Shown in pieces: positions 1 through 5,479 of a stretch of 10,429 nucleotides of DNA. The DNA is from Candidatus Melainabacteria bacterium GWA2_34_9 (GTDB lineage Bacteria; Cyanobacteriota; Vampirovibrionia; Gastranaerophilales; UBA9971), in NCBI GenBank assembly GCA_001784535.1, contig MFRJ01000094.1, positions 17,602 to 28,030 on the forward strand, in the 5' to 3' direction. A program made the position numbers and the translations under genes. How positions within the stretch are numbered: the first letter of the stretch is position 1; the number at the start of each line of letters is the position of its first letter. Under the pieces are notes generated by a model that was not told where the DNA came from, made no database searches, and saw only the letters and a list, made by a program, of their open reading frames with translations.

Positions 1-110
1 ATTCAGGGGTTAAAGAAAAATTCGGTTATGATCTTATTGCAGAAATCAGGTATATAGGTACTTATTTGCCGGAAGAAGAAAAAATATGGAAAAACTTTAC
101 TGTTCATTGA
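1..110 (+). CDS. murB: UDP-N-acetylmuramate dehydrogenase (MurB), C-terminal end only
   Basis: The reading frame is open from the window edge (first full codon at 3) to a TGA at 108-110, giving about 35 residues that include VKEKFGYDLIAEIRYIG. This matches the usual MurB C-terminus, where a V..KVKEKFGI.L..EVR.IG pattern closes the substrate-binding domain. MurB is the cytoplasmic NADPH-dependent flavoenzyme that reduces UDP-GlcNAc-enolpyruvate to UDP-MurNAc in peptidoglycan precursor synthesis. The ligase gene ddl follows on the same strand about 85 bases downstream, a common murB-ddl arrangement that supports the call. Only the tail is visible, so FAD-binding and catalytic residues cannot be checked. 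Confidence 0.75.
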   Translation, partial: SGVKEKFGYDLIAEIRYIGTYLPEEEKIWKNFTVH

Positions 111-186
111 TTTTTCACAATTCATCCAGATAAAAAATAGTTGTAATCAAAAAAAGAAATTGGAATTCTTGTACTTATTTACAAAA

Positions 187-192
187 AGAGGG
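187..192 (+). promoter_or_regulatory. Ribosome binding site deciding the ddl start
   Basis: AGAGGG lies just before the ATG at 196, with GAGG ending 4 bases upstream of it. The alternative in-frame TTG at 160 has only A-rich sequence before it and would add 12 residues (MEFLYLFTKRGN) with no counterpart in Ddl proteins. The ATG at 196 is therefore preferred. Confidence 0.6.
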
Positions 193-195
193 AAT

Positions 196-1206
196 ATGAA
201 AAAATTGTTAAAAATAAATAAAAATACCAAAATCGGTGTTCTTTGCGGTGGAATGTCCAACGAAAGAGAAGTTTCGCTGAGATCAGGCAAAAATTGCTTT
301 GAAGCATTAAAAAGATTAGGCTATCAAAATACTGAAATGATAGACGTTGACAAAAATATTGCTAAAACACTAATTGAAAAAAATATAGAAGTCACTTATA
401 TCGCTCTTCATGGCAAATATGGCGAAGACGGGTGTATTCAGGGATTGCTTGAAGTCATCGGAATTCCTTACACAGGAAGCGGAGTTAAAGCAAGTTCAAT
501 CGCAATGGACAAGGATTTCACAAAAAGAATATTGCAAACACAAAACCTGCCTATAATTCCATCAATTGTAGTTAATTCTTTCGAGGAATTAAAAGGGAAA
601 GAAATTAATTTGAATTATCCTCTTATGATAAAACCCGTCAGTGAAGGCTCGAGCATAGGGATGCAAAAGGTAAATACTCCAAATGAACTTGAATCAGCTG
701 TACGAGAAGCAGAAAAATACAACATGGGCGTAATGCTTGAAGAATATCTTGACGGAAAATCTGTTACAGTAGGTGTTCTTGACCTTGAGGAAGGAACGAG
801 TTACACCCCTCCAGCGAAGCAAAGCTCCGCTTCGGGCTTTTCACTCCCGCTTCGCAAAAAAACTATCGCTACTCCTATACTAGAATTTAGGACAAAAACC
901 GAATGGTATGATTTCGAGGCTAAATATACTGAAGGAATGACTCAATTTATTCTTCCTGCCGAAATTGGTAAAGAATTAACAAAAGAAATTCAAAATTTAT
1001 CAATAAAATCTCATAAAGCAATTGAAGCTAAAGGTATGAGCAGAGTTGATTTTGTAGTTACTAAAGAAGGAAAACCTTTTATTTTAGAAATCAATACCAT
1101 TCCGGGAATGACTGATTTAAGTGATCTCCCTGCCCAGTCAAAAGCTATGGGAATCAGCTATGATGAGCTTGTAGAAATTATTCTTAACAGCGCTTCAATA
1201 ATTTAA
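196..1206 (+). CDS. ddl: D-alanine--D-alanine ligase
   Basis: This cytoplasmic ATP-grasp ligase joins two D-alanines to make the dipeptide that MurF adds to the peptidoglycan precursor. From the ATG at 196 it has 336 residues. Landmarks in order are: the N-terminal GGMSNEREVSLRSG substrate loop with its catalytic Glu; HGKYGEDGCIQG and the GIPYTGSGVKASSIAMDK segment; the ATP-grasp loop KPVSEGSSIGM; EEYLDGKSVTVGVL; the omega loop WYDFEAKY; and the metal-binding C-terminal stretch FILEINTIPGMTDLSDLP. The K-Y pair of the omega loop is the one found in D-Ala-D-Ala enzymes, so a D-Ala-D-Lac (vancomycin-resistance type) enzyme is unlikely. The odd feature is an extra segment of about 21 residues, roughly 202-222, between the VGVLDLEEG strand and IATPILEF; most Ddl proteins have only a short turn there. 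The DNA for it is GC-rich and palindromic (see the repeat at 799-861). All catalytic motifs are intact, so the enzyme is probably functional. Confidence 0.95.
   Translation: MKKLLKINKNTKIGVLCGGMSNEREVSLRSGKNCFEALKRLGYQNTEMIDVDKNIAKTLIEKNIEVTYIALHGKYGEDGCIQGLLEVIGIPYTGSGVKASSIAMDKDFTKRILQTQNLPIIPSIVVNSFEELKGKEINLNYPLMIKPVSEGSSIGMQKVNTPNELESAVREAEKYNMGVMLEEYLDGKSVTVGVLDLEEGTSYTPPAKQSSASGFSLPLRKKTIATPILEFRTKTEWYDFEAKYTEGMTQFILPAEIGKELTKEIQNLSIKSHKAIEAKGMSRVDFVVTKEGKPFILEINTIPGMTDLSDLPAQSKAMGISYDELVEIILNSASII
799..861 (+). repeat. GC-rich palindromic element inserted in frame within ddl
   Basis: These 63 bases encode the segment of Ddl not expected from the family. By my count 34 of 63 bases are G or C, far above the surrounding gene. 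It folds as nested inverted repeats: outer arms GCGAAGC (814-820) and GCTTCGC (849-855), and an inner hairpin AAAGC-T-CCG (821-829) with CGG-GCTTT (833-840) around a 3-base loop. CCGCTTCG occurs twice, at 828-834 plus flank and again at 847-854. The length is a multiple of three and has no stop, so the frame is kept. It resembles in kind the palindromic elements that insert into coding genes in Rickettsia; kinship with those is not claimed. The exact edges are inferred from where the Ddl family pattern resumes. Confidence 0.6.
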
Positions 1207-1214
1207 TATATTAA

Positions 1215-1229
1215 ATATTGTAACAATAT
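1215..1229. other. Short palindrome after ddl
   Basis: ATATTGT and ACAATAT are perfect inverted arms around a single A, 8 bases after the ddl stop and about 110 bases before the next start codon. There is no T-run, so it is not an intrinsic terminator. It could be a protein-binding site or a chance feature of AT-rich DNA. The rest of the 1207-1337 gap holds only AT-rich sequence with no convincing paired -35/-10 boxes. Confidence 0.25.
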
Positions 1230-1337
1230 ATACAATGTATCTCAAAAAAATAGCAATTTTATAAGCTTTCTGTTGTTTATATTAATATAACAATCGAATA
1301 ATTTATATATCCTTACACAACGGGAGAATTGCTATAA

Positions 1338-2213
1338 ATGGCTGACGTAAACACAGTTAATCCTTTGGCATGGAACTTTAGTGCATTCGACTACTTAACA
1401 CCAACTGAATTAAGAAGCGGAAACTCAATGCCTTACAGCTTTAGTCCAAGCGTATTTAATTCAAATGCAGGTCTAGGATCCGGACTGTTTGGAAATCAAA
1501 GCAGTATTAATCCATTTGGAAATTATTCCAGTATCGGAATGGGCGGTATTTTTAGTAACTCTATGTCCCTATGTAGTTTTACTGATACCTTTACTGCGCA
1601 AACAGCGCCTATGATCGCACAGGCAAAAACTGAGAAAGAGCTACTGTTTAATCAAGGTCTTTATCAAGCTCAACAAACATCTGCACTTAGAGATCAATTA
1701 AGAGCTATGGGAATAAATCCTGACTCTGTATTGAATCAAAATCAATTAGGCGGAACTACCGGAAATACTGCAAATAACCAGCTTGGTTCATTATTAGGAC
1801 TTCTTGGTCTGGGCGGAACTACCGGAAATACATCAACCAACCAGCTTGGTTCACTTTTAGGACTTCTTGGTCTAGGTGGAACTACCGGAAACACTGCAAA
1901 TACAGGAACCAGCCAGCTTGATTTACTTGCACAAGAACTTGGACTCGGAGGAACAACAGCACCTGCAGCAAACAATTCTACTGATCAGCTTGGTTCCCTT
2001 TTAGGGCTTCTTGGCTTAGGCGGAACTACCACTACAACTACAGCTAAACCGGTAGACGACTGGTGGAATCGAACAGGCGAAGACGATTCTGATGATTCGG
2101 ATGATTCTTTCTGGGATTATATAGATTCAAAAGTTGCACAAAGCAGACAACAAAACCAACAACAGAGTCAAATGCAACTTTTGTTAAATTTATTAGCAGG
2201 AACTCAAGCATAA
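1338..2213 (+). CDS. Gly/Thr/Leu-rich tandem-repeat protein of unknown function
   Basis: I do not recognise this 291-residue protein. The N-terminal 90 residues are rich in Ser, Asn, Gly and Phe (for example NPFGNYSSIGMGGIFSNSM) with no signal peptide or membrane helix. A polar helical stretch follows (about 95-135, TEKELLFNQGLYQAQQTSAL). Residues 138-227 are four tandem repeats of 21, 21, 24 and 24 residues with the pattern GGTTGNT..NQLGSLLGLLGL, followed by a partial GGTT. The C-terminus has a Trp/Asp-rich acidic patch (DDWW, then Asp/Ser runs) and a Gln-rich helix ending LLLNLLAGTQA. The start is set by GGGAGA at 1322-1327, 10 bases before the ATG. It is monocistronic by appearance: 131 bases after ddl and closed by a strong terminator. 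The Leu-rich repeats between flexible Gly/Thr linkers suggest self-association or a structural role, but that is inference only. Confidence 0.85.
   Translation: MADVNTVNPLAWNFSAFDYLTPTELRSGNSMPYSFSPSVFNSNAGLGSGLFGNQSSINPFGNYSSIGMGGIFSNSMSLCSFTDTFTAQTAPMIAQAKTEKELLFNQGLYQAQQTSALRDQLRAMGINPDSVLNQNQLGGTTGNTANNQLGSLLGLLGLGGTTGNTSTNQLGSLLGLLGLGGTTGNTANTGTSQLDLLAQELGLGGTTAPAANNSTDQLGSLLGLLGLGGTTTTTTAKPVDDWWNRTGEDDSDDSDDSFWDYIDSKVAQSRQQNQQQSQMQLLLNLLAGTQA
1749..2018 (+). repeat. In-frame tandem repeats, four units of 63-72 bp
   Basis: The units are 1749-1811, 1812-1874, 1875-1946 and 1947-2018, with a fragment GGCGGAACTACC starting at 2019. The first two are 63 bp and nearly identical at DNA level, which implies recent duplication or ongoing homogenisation. 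The third and fourth are 72 bp (three extra codons) and more diverged. All lengths are multiples of three, so copy-number change would keep the frame. Confidence 0.9.
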
Positions 2214-2236
2214 TACTTTAATAGAACTATTTATAT

Positions 2237-2267
2237 AAAAGCCTTTTCTTTAAAAGAAAAGGCTTTT
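2237..2267. terminator. Bidirectional intrinsic terminator between convergent genes
   Basis: Arms AAAAGCCTTTTCTTT (2237-2251) and its exact complement (2253-2267) are separated by one A, so the outermost loop bases will open. The GGC-containing stem is followed by a T-run on the plus strand, and the complementary strand also ends in T-rich sequence. It sits between the repeat-protein stop at 2213 and the stop of the convergent TPR gene at 2274, and can serve both. Confidence 0.85.
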
Positions 2268-2273
2268 TATTTG

Positions 2274-3578
2274 TCAGTTTTTATCCTCAATAGTAATATC
2301 AGAATTCATTTCCCATACTATATTCACATTTCTAAAAAGTACCCATTTATCAGGAGTTTTTTGAGAAATATAAATTTGCGCCAATAAATTATGTTTATCC
2401 AATACATAATTCACCGGTTCTGATGAAAAGATATTTATTTGAGGAGTACTTGCATCATTAGTTAAAGGATTTTTATCTGACGCAATAGTTTTTATTTCTT
2501 CACTAAAAGGTTTATTATTTTCTAAAAAAACAACTTTTATTTTCAACTGATTTATTTTATCTTTGCTTATATTGGTCAATTTAAAACTAATTTCCGGGAT
2601 AAGAATATCTTTATCTATATTCTCATTGCATTTTGTTGATAAATTATTAATAATAATCCTGCTATCAGGATTCATAAGAATATTTAATTTAGAATCAAAT
2701 TTTTTAGCACGCGTATAATAAAGTTCCGCAGAAACTTTATCACCTTTTTCTTTTAAAATTTCAGCTTTTTTGATTAAAAGTGCAACATAACTCTCAGGGC
2801 TTGAAACTGTCGGATTAAGACCAAACGCTGTTTTATATTCGTCAATGGCAGTATCAATTTTTCCCAGTTTTTCATAAATTTTAGCCAATCTATAATGAGT
2901 TTCTGAATTATTCCAAAAAACCAAAGACAGCTTAAGAATATCTATAGCATCCAGAGGTTTGTTTAATTTTAGAAACTCATTTGAAATATCAATATAAACA
3001 TTTTTTACATCTTTCTTAAGTTTTAACAAATTTGGACTATCTGACTTTTTATAATATTTATATGCTATTTTAAACTTCCTGATTGCCTCTGTTTTATCAG
3101 TTTGTTTTAACGTATTACCCCATTTACAATAAAAATCTCCTATTAATTGCAGAGCCTTGATATTATTTATATCTTTTATCTCATTAATAAAGCCTTCTGC
3201 AAGGTTATAATTATTCTCTTTAACATAGAGCTCTGCCATAGCAATATTGGCTTGATATGCAGATTTATAACCTAACTTAATAGCTTTCATGTATTCAACT
3301 TTAGCCATATCCGGCTCATTTACTTCAAGATAAAGTTCTGCCAATCGAATATGTGCTTCATAATTTTCCGGAAAGACTCTGACAATTTTATTATAATCTT
3401 CAATTGCATAAGCAATTTGACCTTTTACAGCAAAATTATCTGCTTCTTTCATCATGCCTGCAACTGAAGTCGGCTTGTTTTGTTCGTACATTACAAACCC
3501 GGCTATATTTAAAACACAAAATAACAGAATAAAATAAAACTTTTTAGAATTTATAAAATTTTTCAATTTTGCCAACAT
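2274..3578 (-). CDS. Membrane-anchored TPR-repeat protein
   Basis: From the ATG at 3578 the protein has 434 residues. A basic N-terminus (KLKNFINSKK) precedes one hydrophobic helix at about 12-30 (FYFILLFCVLNIAGFVMY), a signal-anchor that would place the rest outside the cytoplasmic membrane. Residues about 40-300 form tetratricopeptide-like helical pairs; clear examples contain AIEDYNKIVRVFPENYEAHI and ETHYRLAKIYEKLGKIDTAI. The last 110 residues (about 325-425) look beta-rich with a pattern like the FxLYD/DUF3426 type of extracytoplasmic beta-sandwich (ISFKLTNISKDKINQLKIKV). TPR proteins of this layout usually act as scaffolds; no partner is identifiable. The start is uncertain: GGAG at 3594-3591 is 6 bases from a GTG at 3584 and 12 from the ATG at 3578, while the GTG at 3596 overlaps it and is unlikely. 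Confidence 0.8.
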   Translation of the reverse strand: MLAKLKNFINSKKFYFILLFCVLNIAGFVMYEQNKPTSVAGMMKEADNFAVKGQIAYAIEDYNKIVRVFPENYEAHIRLAELYLEVNEPDMAKVEYMKAIKLGYKSAYQANIAMAELYVKENNYNLAEGFINEIKDINNIKALQLIGDFYCKWGNTLKQTDKTEAIRKFKIAYKYYKKSDSPNLLKLKKDVKNVYIDISNEFLKLNKPLDAIDILKLSLVFWNNSETHYRLAKIYEKLGKIDTAIDEYKTAFGLNPTVSSPESYVALLIKKAEILKEKGDKVSAELYYTRAKKFDSKLNILMNPDSRIIINNLSTKCNENIDKDILIPEISFKLTNISKDKINQLKIKVVFLENNKPFSEEIKTIASDKNPLTNDASTPQINIFSSEPVNYVLDKHNLLAQIYISQKTPDKWVLFRNVNIVWEMNSDITIEDKN

Positions 3579-3615
3579 ATTCACAACCATCTCCACATAA
3601 AATTTTTATAATCCT

Positions 3616-3645
3616 ATCATAGAATATACTTTATATTAACTTCAA
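3616..3645 (-). promoter_or_regulatory. Sigma-70-type promoter for the TPR gene
   Basis: On the minus strand a -35 box TTGAAG (3645-3640) and a -10 box TATGAT (3621-3616) are 18 bases apart. Transcription would begin near 3609, giving a short leader before GGAG and the start codons. This suggests the TPR gene can be expressed apart from the receiver-STAS gene upstream. Confidence 0.45.
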
Positions 3646-3651
3646 TACCCG

Positions 3652-3686
3652 TTTGCTGTGTTTTCTGTCTGAACGTACACAGCAAA
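3652..3686. other. Stem-loop between the receiver-STAS and TPR genes
   Basis: TTTGCTGTGT (3652-3661) and ACACAGCAAA (3677-3686) are perfect 10-base inverted arms around a 15-base loop. It lies 34 bases after the stop of the receiver-STAS gene and just upstream of the TPR promoter. There is no U-run after the stem in the direction of transcription, so it is not a classical terminator. It may stabilise an mRNA end, assist termination or bind protein. Confidence 0.55.
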
Positions 3687-3720
3687 GACTACTCCAACAA
3701 TAAAAAATATCTTCTTTTAT

Positions 3721-4635
3721 CTAACTATTTAAAGAGTTTTCTTTTTTATAGTCAAATAAGGCACTATCTTTATCTTTAAACATTGATATTAAATTATTTA
3801 AAAATACATATGAAAGAGCATCATTAACTGCGCTATTAACTCCGCATAACTTAAGGATTCCTCTCCTTTCGGAACAGGCTTTATAAGCGTAAACGATTGC
3901 ATTTAATCCGACTGAATCTAAATTTTTTACTTTTTCAAGATCAAGTATTAAATTCACATACCCTGTATTAATAAGAATTTGGATCTCTCTTTTAAGTGTT
4001 TCAATTATTTCATTTTTAGATAAATTACTTATGGTTATAGATGCTATTTTATTTTTCGGATCTTCAACTTTCGTAAACACTTCTGCCATTGCACCGTATT
4101 TTTGAACTTCGAGGTTACCTATATGCTGCAATATTTTTTTATGCCAATCGGGCAATTTGCTTATAAACTCGTTAGCACCCTTTAAGAAGCATTCGTTTAT
4201 AAGCTTTTTATCATCAGAACCTGAAATAACAACTATTTTTGTTTCATCATTTTTAGTTTTTTCTGCATTATTGATCTCATCAATTAAATGCAATCCATCT
4301 TCCGGATTTGGTAAAAACAAGTCAACAATAACATATTGAAAACTTTGTTTTTTATAATAATCTAAAGCCTCTCCTACACTTCTGGCAACCGTTGTGGCAT
4401 ATCCACAATTTGTTAAAAGCTTGCTTAGTTGATATACAGACAATTCAAGGTCATCAACCAAAAGAATATTGGCATTATTTAAAAATTTTGACTGAGTTTG
4501 TATACAGCCGGGAGAAATTCTTTTCTCTATTTCTATTAAAATTCCCGTTATTTCTTCTGAAGTCGGATTTTCCGGCGACTTTTGCCCTGCAAGATTAAAA
4601 AGTTGCGCGATTTGTTCTTTATTAAGGCTCGACAT
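3721..4635 (-). CDS. Response-regulator receiver domain fused to a STAS (anti-sigma antagonist) domain
   Basis: The protein has 304 residues. A short N-terminal helical region (1-50) is followed by a receiver domain (about 54-175) with all key residues: acidic pair D61/D62 in ILLVDD, phospho-acceptor D105 in VIVDLFLP, S138 in VVISGS and K160 in FISK. Residues about 197-296 are a STAS domain of the SpoIIAA/RsbV type, with the conserved phosphorylatable Ser in LDSVGLNAI (S241) and the typical core ILDLEKVKNLDSVGLNA. The architecture suggests that phosphorylation of the receiver by a sensor kinase controls partner-switching by the STAS domain. No kinase, PP2C phosphatase or anti-sigma factor is adjacent. 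The start ATG at 4635 has GGAG at 4652-4649, a long 13-base spacing. Confidence 0.88.
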   Translation of the reverse strand: MSSLNKEQIAQLFNLAGQKSPENPTSEEITGILIEIEKRISPGCIQTQSKFLNNANILLVDDLELSVYQLSKLLTNCGYATTVARSVGEALDYYKKQSFQYVIVDLFLPNPEDGLHLIDEINNAEKTKNDETKIVVISGSDDKKLINECFLKGANEFISKLPDWHKKILQHIGNLEVQKYGAMAEVFTKVEDPKNKIASITISNLSKNEIIETLKREIQILINTGYVNLILDLEKVKNLDSVGLNAIVYAYKACSERRGILKLCGVNSAVNDALSYVFLNNLISMFKDKDSALFDYKKENSLNS

Positions 4636-4670
4636 TATTTTAGAATCACTCCAAAATCTTTTTTGCTATA

Positions 4671-4693
4671 TTTATCTTATATTATAAGATAAA
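4671..4693. promoter_or_regulatory. Near-perfect 23-bp palindrome in a divergent promoter region
   Basis: TTTATCTTATA and TATAAGATAAA form 11-base arms around a central T, midway between the divergent receiver-STAS gene (start 4635) and dut (start 4734). On the minus strand it contains TATAAT (4686-4681), a consensus -10 box with TTAACA (4711-4706) as a -35 candidate at a long 19-base spacing. On the plus strand TATTAT (4680-4685) could serve dut, with no good -35. It could be an operator for both genes, but its AT-only character weakens the case. Confidence 0.45.
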
Positions 4694-4733
4694 AAGCTGA
4701 TTTAGTGTTAAATAAAATTTAAGGATACAAAAA

Positions 4734-5177
4734 ATGGAAAAAATAAAATTAAAAATTCATCGCCTTGAAAATAATATCAAAATGCCTTTTTATGCTACAG
4801 AAGGAGCTGCTGGCATGGATTTAACAGCAGGCATTTCAGCACCAATAGAATTTAAACCTTTTGAAAGAAAACTTGTTCCTACCGGAATAATTATAGAACT
4901 TCCTTCCGGTTATGAAGCGCAAATAAGACCAAGATCGGGACTTTCCATAAAATTCGGAATGACTCTTATAAACTGTGTTGGAACTATCGATGAAGATTAC
5001 AGAGGGGAAGTATGCGTACCTATGATTAATCTTTCTAACGAAACATATATAATTCAACCATGCGAAAGAATAGCACAGATGATAATTGCTCAAGTACAAA
5101 AAGCAGAAATTATAGAAGTAGAAGAATTAACAACAACTGCAAGGTCTTCAGGTGGTTTCGGCTCAACAGGGAAATGA
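4734..5177 (+). CDS. dut: Deoxyuridine 5'-triphosphate nucleotidohydrolase (dUTPase)
   Basis: This cytoplasmic homotrimeric enzyme hydrolyses dUTP to dUMP and pyrophosphate, keeping uracil out of DNA and supplying dUMP for thymidylate synthesis. At 147 residues it is the usual length and all five family motifs are present: AAGMDL (25-30), PRSGL (66-70), GTIDEDYRGE with the catalytic Asp at 86, ERIAQMII (111-118), and the C-terminal Arg plus glycine-rich lid RSSGGFGSTG (137-146) that closes over the substrate. AAGGA at 4721-4725, 8 bases before the ATG, confirms the start. It is divergent from the receiver-STAS gene and ends 20 bases before the tRNA-Glu promoter, so it is probably transcribed alone. 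Confidence 0.97.
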   Translation: MEKIKLKIHRLENNIKMPFYATEGAAGMDLTAGISAPIEFKPFERKLVPTGIIIELPSGYEAQIRPRSGLSIKFGMTLINCVGTIDEDYRGEVCVPMINLSNETYIIQPCERIAQMIIAQVQKAEIIEVEELTTTARSSGGFGSTGK

Positions 5178-5196
5178 AAGAATTTTTAAAAACGTG

Positions 5197-5226
5197 TTGA
5201 CAATCAAAATATATTCCTGCTATCTT
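5197..5226 (+). promoter_or_regulatory. Strong promoter for tRNA-Glu
   Basis: A perfect -35 box TTGACA (5197-5202) is followed after 18 bases by TATCTT (5221-5226), preceded by TGC to give an extended -10. Transcription would start near 5233, about 19 bases upstream of the mature tRNA 5' end. A full-consensus -35 fits a highly expressed stable RNA. Confidence 0.8.
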
Positions 5227-5238
5227 AGTCTTAAGATA
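5221..5238. other. Inverted repeat over the tRNA promoter -10 box and start site
   Basis: TATCTTA (5221-5227) and TAAGATA (5232-5238) are perfect 7-base arms around a 4-base spacer. The left arm is the -10 box itself. The same two half-sites occur, 5 bases apart, inside the palindrome at 4671-4693. This may be a shared operator or the start of the pre-tRNA leader folding on itself; chance is possible in such AT-rich sequence. Confidence 0.35.
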
Positions 5239-5251
5239 ATTAAATAAACAT

Positions 5252-5324
5252 GCCCCTGTCGTCTAGAGGCCTAGGACATCTCCCTTTCACGGAGAAGACC
5301 GGGATTCGAATTCCCGTGGGGGTA
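5252..5324 (+). tRNA. trnE: tRNA-Glu (anticodon UUC)
   Basis: The 73 bases fold as a complete cloverleaf. The acceptor GCCCCTG pairs with TGGGGGT using three wobble pairs, including G1-U72. The D arm contains TAGAGGCCTAG. The anticodon stem TCTCC/GGAGA carries loop CTTTCAC with anticodon TTC at 5286-5288. The T arm CGGGA/TCCCG (5300-5304, 5312-5316) has loop TTCGAAT. The discriminator is A73 (5324), and CCA is not encoded, so it must be added by CCA-adding enzyme. Acceptor and T-stem details match plastid and cyanobacterial tRNA-Glu as I recall them, including the A53-U61 pair linked there to recognition by glutamyl-tRNA reductase. Confidence 0.97.
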
Positions 5325-5333
5325 TTTTTATAT

Positions 5334-5383
5334 CCAATCAGAATTGAACTTAATTAGTTCAATTTTTTATTGCGTTCTTGATT
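5334..5383 (+). repeat. 50-bp dispersed repeat, copy 1 (contains the tRNA terminator)
   Basis: This segment begins CCAATCAGAATTGAACT and ends GTTCTTGATT. It matches 5842-5891 at 43 of 50 positions without gaps; four of the seven differences fall in the hairpin loop. The ends are also roughly complementary (AATCAGAA against TTCTTGATT), so the whole unit is an imperfect palindrome with an inner hairpin. Confidence 0.75.
5342..5368 (+). terminator. Intrinsic terminator after tRNA-Glu
   Basis: AATTGAACT (5342-5350) and AGTTCAATT (5356-5364) pair perfectly around the loop TAATT, and a run of six T covers 5363-5368. It lies 17 bases after the tRNA 3' end and overlaps repeat copy 1. Confidence 0.8.
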
Positions 5384-5445
5384 CATAAAAACAAATCCTT
5401 ACAAAAGAAAATTAATATAATCTTTTTTCCTTTGTAGTTTTCAGT

Positions 5446-5451
5446 TATAAT
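5446..5451 (+). promoter_or_regulatory. Likely -10 box for the small secreted-protein gene
   Basis: A consensus TATAAT ends 28 bases before the ATG at 5480. No good -35 is seen at the right distance (a T-run at 5423-5428 is the only candidate), so the promoter is weak or needs an activator. Confidence 0.4.
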
Positions 5452-5479
5452 AAAACTATTAAAATAATTTGGAGAAGCT

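Noticed and set aside
160..195. Upstream TTG start extending ddl by 12 residues
   Set aside because: No ribosome binding site before it and no family homology in the extension; the ATG at 196 has AGAGGG just upstream.
1742..1975. Proline-rich minus-strand open frame
   Set aside because: It is the antisense shadow of the Gly/Thr tandem repeats, with no ribosome binding site; its repeated PPRPRSP pattern follows directly from the sense repeats.
1749..2018. Possible CRISPR-like array
   Set aside because: The repeats are contiguous 63-72 bp coding units in one open frame, with no constant repeat and variable spacer alternation.
3591..3596. GTG at 3596 as the start of the TPR gene
   Set aside because: It overlaps the only Shine-Dalgarno-like GGAG, which instead suits the GTG at 3584 or the ATG at 3578.
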